Part shown: piece by piece, positions 43,147 to 54,243 of the stretch
Position numbering within the stretch: position 1 is the first letter of the stretch
Layout: every line of letters starts with the position of its first letter
DNA from: Hyphodiscus hymeniophilus
Lineage: Eukaryota > Ascomycota > Leotiomycetes > Helotiales > Hyphodiscaceae
Assembly: GCA_016508695.1 (NCBI GenBank)
Contig: VNKQ01000008.1
Coordinates: forward strand, 744,001 to 808,000
Direction of reading: 5' to 3'
Length of the DNA stretch: 64,000 nucleotides
The notes under the pieces: generated by a model
What the model was told of the DNA's origin: nothing
The model's database searches: none
The model's input: only the letters and a program-made list of their open reading frames with translations
Made by a program: the position numbers and the translations under genes

Positions 43147-45002
43147 CTATGCTTTACCGACCCAGCCACTATTCACGAAGAAATCAAATATTCTACCGCC
43201 CTTTGATGGCTCTAGTCTGCATAACTCCTTGACTTGCTTCTTCTTCAACGTGCCGTTTCCCTTCAACGCCTCTTTCATAATCGCTTCTTTTATCACCAGG
43301 TATGGCTTGGGGTTGATTCGGGTCTTTTCACAAAGTTCAACCTCTTCTGGCGTGAGCAGGTGTAAATCAGTCGCATTCTCTTGGCTGAAAGATAGTCGTG
43401 ATACACCGGAGATAGGCTGGACTTCGAACTTCTCGCGTTTGGATGGTGTATTTGTACCATTAGCATGGCCATTTGTGAGAACTTTGTCCCCAGGGAGGAT
43501 TGCACGACCAGGTGATGCAGTAGGAGTATCATTTGCAGTTACTAGTCGAATTGGTAGCTCAGGAGCAACGAAAGCTGCGGCACCAGAAGGCGTTTCGATG
43601 ACCGGTACTGGTTTAGGTCGGCCAGAAGAAGCATATCGCTCACGATCCAGAGAACCCATTGGTACTGCCTTCTGCGCACGAGCCGCCTTTTCTGTTTCAT
43701 ACTTCTCTCCGCTGCGTAAATCTCCGATCTTCATGCCCCGCCATTCTTGCAGCTGTGCAATTGCTTGTCGCAGATTGTGCTCCTCGATTAGACCCTTGGT
43801 AAACTCATCATATTCTACATGGTTCATCATCCGTGCGAATGGTTTGGCTTTCTTGAGAAGTTCCAATTCCTCTTTCGTACGCTTCTTATCCAGGGCGGCA
43901 TTCTTCTTGTATTCAAGTAGATTTTGCTCGAACATGACCTTCTTTCTTTCGGCTCGTTGGGTAAGGCGCTGGTTATAAATATCCATTACCGTCAACTTGA
44001 GTTCCATCTCTGGCTCCAGTTCACCGGTTCGAGGGTTGATACCATCTCCTGGGTCGAATTGCATGAGTTGAACTGCCTCCTCTGCCTCGTTTGCATATTC
44101 AGTCTCGAATTCCAACCGTCCTGGCATATATCCTTGAACTTCGTGACATGATGGAACACTTGCTGTAGGCTTCTTCTTCGGCGTCGCAGGGGGAGCATTC
44201 TTTGCTGCCTCCCTTCGATCTTCAATTCTCCGCTTCTTGCGAGATTGGAAGTCTTCTCTGGGCATCTCATCCAACAGTTCGGTATCCTGAGGGCTTGCTC
44301 TCTTGGGTAGTGGGAAGTTCGGACTGTCGAGATATATCTTCTCATAATGCGCGCGAACCTCGTCTTTATTTCTGTATCCACCAATGTGATCCGCGATATC
44401 TGCCCATGATCCGAGCCCATATATCTCAGCTCCTTCTAGCAGTAGCAGCTCTTCGTCGGCTCCCCAATTCTTGTCGTAGATTGGAACGGAATTCTGTTCG
44501 ATGACCCGGAAGGGATGAGTTTCAGGGTGATGACTGCCGGAAGACTCTCCTTTGGAGAAGCATGATACGCAGAGATCGTAGTCAGTGCATGCACTATGGG
44601 CGCATCGGATGCGGACCTGGAGTAGATGAGTGGGATGAACGCGTTGAACGCGAATATTCTAGCGTATGAACTTACAGTAGATGTTACATCGCCACAGCAA
44701 ACATCGCAAGTATACTTTACGCCTCCTTCGCCGCCTCTAGTTGCGGTCTTTTTGCGGTAGACCCCCATTTCGCGTTCATGCGGCTCCTCCTCGTCTTCTA
44801 AGTTGGCCTCTGAATCGTCATTTGAAGCTTCCTGGATCTTCTCGGAATATGGACCCTTGGTAGCTGGGTTGGTAGCTGGGTTGGTAGTTGGGTTGTATCT
44901 GGCAGGTGAGGTGTGGTTTTTCTGTGCTTTGGGTGTCTTGCGGCGTGTTTCACGGGGTCTAAGTTGATAGGGAATTCGAGATGAACACTCCGATGAGGAC
45001 AT
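43147..45002 (-). CDS. ada2: transcriptional coactivator Ada2 (SAGA/ADA complex)
   Basis: Minus-strand exons 44676-45002 and 43147-44616, 598 residues. Domains in order: a lineage-specific N-terminus with a short NPATNPAT repeat, ZZ zinc finger at about 94-142 (YTCDVCCGDVTSTVRIRC, then DYDLCVSCF and HHPETHPF), SANT domain at about 158-205 (WGADEELLLLEGAEIYGLGS, WADIADHIGG, VRAHYEKIYL), the ADA2 middle region (YMPGRLEFETEYANEAEEAV, GELEPEMELKLTVMDIYNQR) and a C-terminal SWIRM domain from about 510 (LTPEEVELCEKTRINPKPYL, GGRIFDFFVNSGW). Ada2 links Gcn5 acetyltransferase to nucleosomes and acts in the nucleus. The 59-base intron lies within the ZZ finger. It is head to head with the Sch9-type kinase gene. 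Confidence 0.95.
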
Positions 45003-45931
45003 CTTGATTAGGCAAAGCGCTGCTCAGAGCTCGGACGATTTGTGTTGGGGTGTGATGGTCAATAACTGTCGTGTTTCGATCAAGGCTTAAAGTAAGCCCT
45101 GCAAGTTTACTGCCAATGAAAGGCGGTAAGCTCACAAGCGAGTGAATGTGGCACACTTTATCAAATCACTTCGTGAATTGAGTAACTAGCCCCGAGAGAC
45201 AAAGCTGTTGACAATCCGGAAGTCACAGGAGTTTTGCTGATATGGAGTATATAATCCTCTGTTCATTTTGAAAGAGGAATTTACTGGTTGCAACGCTGCA
45301 ATACAAGGATGAGCTTTGAAGTGATACAATCCCATTGTAGCTTCAATGTGCAATGCCCTGAACCCCAGCTACAGTACTAATACGTAAGAGAGACGTCAAA
45401 GAGCCGATTAAGAGTCTTCTTTCTGTACTTAAGGTACTTACACACTGTACATAGTCTACTCCCCTCCTGTCCCTGTTCTTCTGCCTTTACCCATAGTTTG
45501 AGTAGATATCGTAGGTCACCTGATGCAATGATTGCCAAACTCCGCTATCCGAGTAGATCAGGACCCTTTTCTTTGCCTCGCTGATTCCAGAAACTGAGCC
45601 ACCCAGTACTCGCCTCCCACCTCGTACATTAATTCAAATCACTCATACATCCTCGTCTTATTGGAAGGTGAATATGGACCTCTGAGATTTCATCTTCGTC
45701 TCCAACTTCATTAATTGATTGCGAATCCATCAAACGCCTCTACCTATCCCACCGTTGCGACACTGTCTAACTGTCTACACTGTCACATTTTGGCGGGGCA
45801 AATCGCCTACTGTACAACCTGGTCAACGCACCACCGAACCTCAGCTTGATTGATTGATCCAGCGATTACCAAACATCTTATCACCTCCAAATACTCCTCA
45901 TCTACCATCCACCCACAACTACGCCTACAAA
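45003..45931. promoter_or_regulatory. divergent promoter of ada2 and sch9
   Basis: 929 bases between start codons. Pyrimidine-rich on the sch9 side with a typical fungal leader (CACTCATACATCC, TATCACC). A GTAAGTACC-like pair of TACTTAAGG tracts lies near 45430. No known binding site is certain. Confidence 0.4.
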
Positions 45932-48112
45932 ATGTCTTGGAAACTCACCAAGAGTACGTACATATCTAGTTCGTTAGTCCCAAATCATCGCGAACCGTGC
46001 GGCTCACTGTGCCCATCTTGAAACGAATAGATGTTGGCTGTGAGGTCACACACAACCCCTTTTGCGAGTGTGTGGCATGTAATTAATGCTGACAATAACA
46101 CACTGCAGAGCTCAAGGAGACGCACCTTGGTCCTCTTGCGAACACCTTCTCCAGAACTCCCTCTGCCGCCCCAGCCATCAATGACAAGGATGAGAAGGGA
46201 AGCATAGCTGGTAATTCTGTACCCACAAATGACAATGGTATTGGTATGTTCATAAAGGGTTGGGAATGAGGACGCATATACTGATGAGACCAGCGGCATC
46301 TGAGGCTATGTCAAGAGAGCCTCCAGCTCAACCACGACCTGGTATCCTGATTGTCACTCTTCACGAAGGGTCCGGTTTCTCCCTCCCCGAGCAGTACAAG
46401 CAGGCTTTTAACAATCACCAACAAAATTCGCTCTCAACAGGTAATGGATTTGGAGTAGCTGGCTCGGTCCGTCCAGGCTCATCACAACAAGCTGGTGTTG
46501 CAGGCTCATACTCGAACAACCAACGACCACAAACATCAGGGGGTGGATTCAGTGGTCTTCCTACCAACCATGGCCGGTTCTCTTCCAAGTTTCTTCCATA
46601 TGCCCTCCTAGACTTCGATAAACTTCAAGTATTCGTCAACGCTGTCTCAGGTTCCCCTGAAAACCCTCTCTGGGCCGGCGAAAACACCCAGTACAAATTT
46701 GACGTTTCTCGAGTCACTGAACTTGCTGTACACTTGTACCTCAGAAATCCCAATGCCACTCCCGGTTCCGGACGAAGTCAAGACATTTTCCTTGGTGTTA
46801 CGCGTATCAATCCTCGATTCGAAGAAAGTCATGCATACGTTGAAGATCCTAAGCTGGGCAAGAAGGATAGAGAGAAGGCAGCTGCAGAGTTCGCGAACCG
46901 AGAGAAGCATTTGGGTCAGGCTGGAGCACAATGGTTAGATGTCGCGTACGGTACTGGAAAGATTCGAATTGGTGTCAACTATATCGAGAATCGGTCGACG
47001 TCACTAAAGATTGAGGATTTCGAACTGTTAAAGGTTGTTGGAAAGGGTAGTTTTGGAAAGGTCATGCAGGTCAAGAAAAAGGACACCCATCGAATCTACG
47101 CTCTTAAGACGATTCGAAAAGCTCATATCATCTCCCGGTCTGAAGTCGCACATACCCTGGCTGAGCGATCAGTCCTCTCCCAAATCAACAATCCGTTCAT
47201 CGTTCCTCTCAAGTTTACCTTCCAGTCGCCTGAGAAGTTGTACTTCGTTTTGGCATTTGTCAATGGCGGAGAGCTCTTCCACCACCTTCAAAAGGAGCAA
47301 CGATTTGATATCAACAGATCGAGATTCTACACTGCAGAACTGCTATGTGCATTGGAGTGTTTACATGGTTTCAACGTCATCTATCGTGACCTGAAGCCTG
47401 AGAATATTTTGCTGGACTATTCCGGTCACATCGCCCTCTGCGATTTTGGTCTTTGCAAGTTGGACATGAAGGATGAAGATCGTACTAATACCTTTTGTGG
47501 AACACCCGAGTATCTTGCCCCTGAACTTCTCCTTGGTCAAGGATACACTAAGACTGTTGATTGGTGGACACTTGGCGTTCTTCTGTACGAGATGTTGACT
47601 GGTTTACCTCCATTCTACGACGAGAACACCAACGAGATGTACCGCAAGATTCTCTCCGAACCGCTCCATTTCCCTGGCCCCGAAGTCGTTCCACCGGCTG
47701 CCAAGGATATACTGACCAAGCTCCTCGACCGCAAGCCGGAGAAGCGATTAGGAGCGAATGGTGCCTCGGAGATCAAAGCCCACCCGTTTTTCCACAGTAT
47801 CGATTGGCGAAAGCTTCTTCAGCGAAAATATGAGCCTACTTTCAAGCCCAATGTTGTACGTAACCACGCTGACAACCTCTTGTAAGTTTGCTAATCAAGA
47901 AACAGGTTGATGCTCTTGATACCGACAACTTTGACAAGGAATTTACCCAGGAGGCTCCTACTGATTCTTACGTTGATGGTCCTATGCTCTCGAAAACTAT
48001 GCAGGCACAGTTCACTGGCTGGTCCTACAACCGTCCTGTAGCTGGACTGGGTGATGCTGGTGGCAGTATCAAGGACCCTTCCTTCGTGGGTAGCGTCCAA
48101 GATCAACGTTAG
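45932..48112 (+). CDS. sch9: AGC protein kinase, Sch9 type
   Basis: Exons 45932-45953, 46109-46243, 46294-47855 and 47906-48112, 641 residues. Layout matches fungal Sch9: a Ser/Gly/Asn-rich N-terminus, C2-like region at about 70-280 (GILIVTLHEGSGFSL, RFSSKFLPYALLDFDK, TELAVHLYLRN), kinase domain at about 294-551 (VGKGSFGKVMQVKKK, YALKTIRK, YRDLKPENILL, CDFGLCKLD, TNTFCGTPEYLAPELLLGQ) and AGC tail with turn motif TQEAPTDSYVDGP and hydrophobic motif FTGWSY. Sch9 is a TORC1 target controlling growth, ribosome production and stress responses. The first exon is only 22 bases. The last intron (50 bases) joins PNV to VDALD. Confidence 0.95.
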
Positions 48113-49120
48113 ATTTCCTTGCTTCCCACGAGACCAGGTTTCACGACGCACGAAAATTTGCACACCAGCGATTGACAGCACCCTCGCACATGATACGAAC
48201 GAATACCAAATCGATGAACAATTCACCCTTTGCATTCCTCGGACCTACATGGGCGAGACTTGTCTCTTTCAGAATTCTAGCGTTTGATATTTCATGGCGT
48301 TGGGATTGGGCATGTTTTGTGCAGAGGAGTGGGTGGCTTTCAGAACGGATACAGAAATTCTTTCCAGAGGGTTGGCTGGTTTGGACGCTACTGCAAATTG
48401 CAAGTGTCACATAGAGGCAGTTGAGAAAAATGGACGACTTTCAACAGTAACAATTATTAAAGTGATTATAAATCAGTCCATGTAAGACCTTACAGAGATA
48501 CTTCAATACTTGCAGCTCGCAAAAAGTGGTACTTGAGTAGTCAGCAGCTAGTGATGCTGATTTGGTGCTTGGACATCGGGAAAGAGAATGCTTTACGTGC
48601 CCCCTTTATGTGCAATGCTCACTAAGCCGTTCCAATCCAGAGCGCTCGCCCAACGTGCCACCTCAGAAGGCGCTAATGGTGGGATGCGGAAGAACGTCAT
48701 TAGCGACCTCCTCATTAACCCTCCAGCTTCCTCCCAGCGTCAATCTTCTCAATTCTTCCAAAAGTTCAGGATTGATTCGTCAAAGCCCAATTGACAGGTA
48801 CGTACCTTTTTGTCTCTATGCTCGTTCGATGCGCGATATCTGAAAGCTCAGAGATCTATCCTCATGTTTCCCCCCACTAGCCCCACTACGGGGACGTTTC
48901 GAAGAACGACAGACCACCCAGGAAGCGGCTTGTACGGAGAAATCGTCTCTCGACATAGCCTTTGTGCAGATGCTAATGACTGTTCTCCTTTTCAGATCCC
49001 CTATCAAAGCACAACTTTTAGGACGCAACAGCCCCCGAGAAACAAGCAATCAACTGCTGCTATCGTATCCGAGCCAAGAAACCAATCAACGTGTAATCAA
49101 TCCTCTTCGAAACTCACACA
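48113..49120. promoter_or_regulatory. promoter and leader of glucose-6-phosphate isomerase with 5'-UTR intron
   Basis: Noncoding spacer of 1 kb in which a splice pair is evident: GTACGT at 48798 and TTTTCAG ending at 48995, with CTAATGAC 20 bases before the acceptor. This suggests a 198-base intron in the 5' leader of the isomerase gene. Confidence 0.5.
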
Positions 49121-50868
49121 ATGCCTCAAGCAACATCACTCCCATCATGGCCTGCTCTTCAGGCGCACCATGACAAGGTCGGCAGAACCTTCGTCCTGAA
49201 AGACGAATTCAAGAAGGATCCTTCCCGCTTCGAGAAGTTCAGCTACAAATTCGCCAACACCGCAGACAACAGCGAGATCCTCTTCGACTTCAGTAAGAAC
49301 TTCTTGACTGAGGAGACTCTTGGACTCTTGGTTCAAGTTGCCAAGGATGCTGATCTCGAGGGTCTGCGAGATGCTATGTTCAAAGGAGAGAAGATCAACT
49401 TTACCGAGGACAGAGCTGTGCTCCATGCTGCCCTTCGAAATGTTACGAATGAGCCGATTTTGGTCGATGGAGAGGACGTTATGCCTGGAGTGAACAAAGA
49501 GCTGAAACATATGGAGGAATTTTCGGAGCAGATTCGAAGTGGTGAGTGGAAAGGTTTCACTGGGAAGCCTTTGACTACCATTATCAACGTTGGTATTGGT
49601 GGTTCTGACCTGTGAGTAAAATTCATCTCGTGCTTTGTTCAGTAGCTAATCGAGCTCAGAGGCCCCGTCATGGTCACAGAGGCCCTCAAATACTACGGCG
49701 ATCGCAAGCAGACTCTCCACTTCGTCTCCAACATTGATGGAACTCACATGGCGGAGGCTCTCCGTGACTCCGATCCAGAGACCACTCTCTTCTTGATTGC
49801 TTCCAAAACCTTCACCACAGCCGAGACCACTACGAATGCGAACAGTGCGAAGGACTGGTTCCTGAAGGAGACAGGCGGAAAGGGCGATATTGCCAAGCAT
49901 TTTGTAGCTCTCTCAACCAATGAGTCCGAAGTCACCAAATTTGGTATCGACGCCAAGAACATGTTTGGATTTGAGAGTTGGGTTGGAGGAAGATACTCTG
50001 TCTGGTCCGCCATTGGATTGAGTGTTGCTATCCATATTGGATTCAAGAATTTCCATGAGTTCCTATCGGGAGCTCACGCAATGGACACGCATTTCCGAAC
50101 GACTCCGCTGGAGAAGAATATTCCAGTCATCGCTGGACTTTTGAGTGTTTACTACTCTGATATGTTTGGTGCTCAGACTCACCTGGTTTCTCCGTGGGTA
50201 TAATTCATCTAGATATTTTTCTGCATACTGACCGCCCTAGATTCGATCAATACCTTCACCGTTTCCCAGCCTACCTCCAACAGCTCTCTATGGAATCCAA
50301 TGGAAAGGCTGTCTCCCGCGATAACAACATGGTGAAATACACTACTGGCCCGATCCTTTTCGGCGAGCCAGCCACCAACGCCCAGCACTCCTTTTACCAG
50401 CTTCTCCATCAAGGCACAAAGCTCATTCCTACCGACTTCATCCTTGCGGCCGAATCCCACAACCCAACCCCGGACAACAAACATCAAAAAATGCTCGCCT
50501 CGAATTTTTTCGCGCAGGCCGAAGCACTTATGGTCGGAAAAGGCGAGGAACAACTGAAAGCCGAGAACACACCCGAGGCACTTTACAAGCACAAGACATT
50601 TTTGGGAAATAGACCCACCACTTCAATCTTGGCGCAAAAGATCACACCAGGCACTCTGGGTGCACTGATTGTCTACTACGAGCATTTGACCTTTACAGAA
50701 GGTGCTGTGTGGAACATTAACTCTTTCGACCAATGGGGCGTTGAACTTGGCAAGAGTCTTGCCAAAAAGATTCAGGGTGAGCTTGATGCGCCGGGTGCGC
50801 CGAAGGATCATGATTCTAGCACTGGTGGCTTGATTGCTGCTTTCAAAGCTAAGGCTGGTCTTGCGTGA
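49121..50868 (+). CDS. pgi1: glucose-6-phosphate isomerase
   Basis: Exons 49121-49611, 49660-50193 and 50241-50868, 550 residues, normal length. The enzyme interconverts glucose-6-phosphate and fructose-6-phosphate in cytosolic glycolysis and gluconeogenesis. Key blocks: VGIGGSDLGPVMVTEAL (phosphate loop), FVSNIDGTHMAEAL, the first family signature VGGRYSVWSAIGLSV with the substrate-binding Arg/Ser, NGKAVSRDN, GTKLIPTDFILAAESHN and the second signature NSFDQWGVELGKSLAKKI. Catalytic Glu and His are in QNAQHSF-type region (TNAQHSFYQLLHQG) and EGAVWNIN. Both introns are under 50 bases; the second has a GTGGGT donor. It follows sch9 in the same orientation with a long leader. Confidence 0.97.
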
Positions 50869-51248
50869 CTCGAGGAGTTGAGCAAACCCAGGCTCTGAGC
50901 TAGCTTTGAAGGAACGTGTGAGTGAGTCGAAGAAGATCAAAATTTGTGGATAGTAGTAGTTCAAACTTGAGATATAGATCGCCCTGATGAGTATGAATGC
51001 CAGATTATGTTAATCAGCCGATCTTTTCCAGTCTCATAATCCCCCAATGTCTGGAAGATACGTCAACAGCCTCGTCTCCATGATTCACGTGATGCCCTCA
51101 GCCTCCAGCCTCGTCGCTAAATTTATTTCTCTCGAGATGTCCAATCGAGTCGCAAGCTGGCCTCACCACATTTCCACTCCCTCATCAATGCGCCGATAGA
51201 TGTGCAACCATCAAAACTGGTGGTGGATAGAGTCGCATACACATCATC
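50869..51248. other. intergenic, presumed promoter of next gene
   Basis: 380 bases with no gene. Contains a CACGTGATG-like element near 51086 (TTCACGTGATGCC), a common upstream palindrome in fungi. Nothing else noted. Confidence 0.45.
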
Positions 51249-52422
51249 ATGGCTCTTGGTCGGCGGCGGAGCCTGTGGGCCTCCATCTTCGTGATTGCGT
51301 TATTTTGTGTTAAGAACGTCGCGGCAGAGGAGCATAGCTCAGTGCCATTGACTAGCTATCATTATGGCGCGAAGATTCCTGTCAGTTGTCTGAATCGCTC
51401 AATGTAGGTGCATGGGTTTCTTCTGCTTTGGATATGAATAGAGAGCTTGAGAAGGGACATATGGGACGAAGGAGTTCAGAGCTCAGGGGAAAGGATATAC
51501 TTCAGCCTTGGCATCTGCCTTCCGATGAATGATGGGGAGGTAGCCGGAAGGACCGAACTTGAGAGATTTGTGCTGATTCGTCGCGAACAGTGATACAGGC
51601 GAACATATCTCGGACGAGAAGAACGAGCTGCAATATATTCCCTTCCCCATATGCAACGAGACTGGCAAGCCGCTGGAGCTGCAGTACGGGGTTGAGGAAG
51701 GTATGCCTTCATTTCACTCCTCTGCTTCAATTTCCCTAGCTATACTTCCCAGTTCGGGAAACCATTGCTGATCTCACCCAGAACTCAACTGCACAATCCC
51801 CTTCATAACAGACCCTTTCTTTCATCTCCTCGAATTCTACATACACAACGATGCGCCTCTCTCCTGCCGAATTCCATCTCGCCCACCTCCAGCCATCCTC
51901 CCCGCCCATCCAACCCACATACCAGCACCTCCGCAATATGTGCCCTTGATTTTCGCCATCGCAGGCACGCTCGAGCTCTCACATCTCCACATCTCCACAC
52001 ATCTAAACATCCTCCTCCACTCCGAGCCAAAACACCACCTCCATCACCACGATTCCGGCGTGATCGACTCTGGAGCCGCATACTCCATATCCCCGCTCTC
52101 ACATATCACTGGCCCTGCTGCTCTCACGAAGAAGCTGATAATTGGGGACCCTTTACCGTTAAGTATGAGCGTTCGCTGGTTCCCGACACCACACTTGCCG
52201 AGGGAGAATGGCAAGGTTGAGTGGGCGGGTATGGGGGGCCATTTCTATGCGAGTACGTTTTTTTATTGTGTGGTAAGCTTTGGAGCTGGTGCTGCTGTTG
52301 CTGTGGCTTGGTTTTGGGGGGTAGTGCTACCGAAACGGATGAAGGGGAGGGTACTGGGAGGGGCGACGCCGTTGGGGTATGGAGTTGGGAACGGGTGGGG
52401 AATCGGAGGGAAGAGGGATTAA
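51249..52422 (+). CDS. conserved fungal type I membrane glycoprotein, function unknown
   Basis: Exons 51249-51403, 51591-51700 and 51782-52422, 301 residues. A signal peptide starts at the ATG (RSLWASIFVIALFCVKNVAA). The lumenal part has conserved cysteines and motifs I have seen in ascomycete hypothetical proteins: YHYGAKIPVSCLNRSI, LQYIPFPICNETGKPLELQY, ELNCTIPFITDPFFHLLEFY, CRIPSRPPPAI, DSGVIDSGAAYSISPLSHI, SVRWFPTPHLP. One transmembrane helix lies at about 255-280 (YASTFFYCVVSFGAGAAVAV, then a basic LPKRMKG), leaving a short Gly-rich cytosolic tail. It is probably in the secretory pathway or plasma membrane. The family has no function I can name. The 187-base first intron is the least certain junction. 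Confidence 0.8.
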
Positions 52423-54243
52423 AGAAGAGATGATGAGAGGTGGCTCAATACAAGACCAGATATGTTGAGAGAGTTGATTTGGTGCAGCTGAATGGCTAAA
52501 GGGATTGTGAATAATATGGATCGATGTGATAATGTAGTATATTGTGGAAATAGGTAGCGATTGTGTAAATAAATACGGCTGTAATGCATGATTGCTCATC
52601 GTGCAGTCAATGCTTTTTTCTATTCCGCTGACCAATCGCTTGAAAATTACTCAGAAGTGTGTATTGGATTCACATTGTAAGAAGGCTGCATCGCTGTGGC
52701 CTCCAATACTCGGAATTTCAGCTCGAATGGTAATTTGATAAGAATATCGCTCATATTTTGGCGCTTCACAATCACGCAGAAATCAAAGAATGCTTTGAAG
52801 AAGCCTCGTTACAACTGTGAAGAGCAATTGCTGCCACTAATAGTCGAGCAAACGTCAAGATATGTTTTGAGTGCTGTACATGATTATATCGAGACTCAAT
52901 TCAATTTTTAGGTACATTGGGGGAAAGGGGGGGGGGGATTTGCAAGTGTTGAATAATAGGCGTCACTAGGACAACGGGAATCAAGGCTTCACAGTCTAAG
53001 GTTTGATCGGAAGTAAATGCCAATGCCTCTATTCTGCAATGCTTCATCCGTCGCTGCCGTTCCCATAAATATACAAGTCCTCGCAGTCTCTGTTCGCGGG
53101 TAATTGCCTGGGATCGCATATGGTTGAACTTGTGGGATGTATCAATTTCCTAAGAGGGATTCAACACTTGCAATTAACTTATGAATGTTGCCTCTGTACT
53201 CGAGTAATAATGTCCTGCCATATCCGCTCAACCACTCGACCCTACTCGAAATCTGCGTCGGGCTTTTCTGAAGCAGCTTCTGATCTCACGGAGCATACTA
53301 CAAAAGCATGACTGTTTCCAAGCTCAGAGTGGCAACTCACAGGGACACGAGACACCTCTCAACGAGACACCTCTCACTGAAGAAACCCAGCCTCTGAGTT
53401 CGACCTTATTTCAGCGATGCAGAGTCTCTATCACATCCAATAGTGCAATGGTGCTATTGACATATCTCATGCCATGGTATGCCTCCTTCCAGTTAGAAGA
53501 CCACAGAGTGCGGACCGAAGAAAGAAATGTACCTTAGGTAGATCTTCGCTAGTGCTCTTTGGTTCAATCTAGCAAGTTCCTCCACGTAGCTTTACGGACA
53601 GACTGTGCCAGATCGTAGCGGTATCTTCTCGACAGTAGTTGCCAATGTCGACCGTAACCCAATGTCGACAGAGTATCTTTGTCTATGGGTATGTCGGTGT
53701 CGAGGAGAACAAAACATCACAGAGAAGTTAAAGGTGAAGGGTGCCAGTGATAGAGGTTTAAGGAGTTGATGGGCACTAATCCCAGCAGAACCATTGCCTC
53801 CATCTCCACGCTGATGGTCTCTCCGGTCCTCCTCGAGCTTCGGCTTCTTCGCTTATTCATGTTCTGAATCCTCGTCGGCTTCAGCAACTGTTCAATCTGA
53901 TAAGTAAAGCCCTGTATAGTTATTCATGAGTGCAGAAATATGACAGCTTGAAAAGGACCTCAACAGCTGATCGCTGTGAGCTTAAACTGTGCTACCCAAC
54001 TAGGATGTGCATGGTCATCGAGATCGGTGTCTGATATTCATGCATACGCAGATCTTAACTGCCTACTAACATCCCTCTCCTATGGTACAGCCTTGGTAAA
54101 CGCCGAGAAATGCTGCCGAATTTTGCACACCCCAGGTCCGTGTCCATTGGTCACAATGATAAAGAGTCGATATCCGTCTAGATTATTGCCACAGCCGAAT
54201 GTTGGTCGAGTGCAGCTTGTGAGCTGAAGATCTCCGTGATATC
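52423..54243. other. intergenic, no gene recognised
   Basis: 1.8 kb of convergent spacer. A poly-G stretch at 52919-52938 and a short duplicated GAGACACCTCTCA motif (about 53347-53377) are the only marked features. No domain-bearing frame or RNA gene was found. Confidence 0.5.

Noticed and set aside
43229..43978. 249-codon plus-strand frame opposite ada2
   Set aside because: It is an antisense shadow of a conserved coding exon; composition is Ser/Phe-rich without domain.
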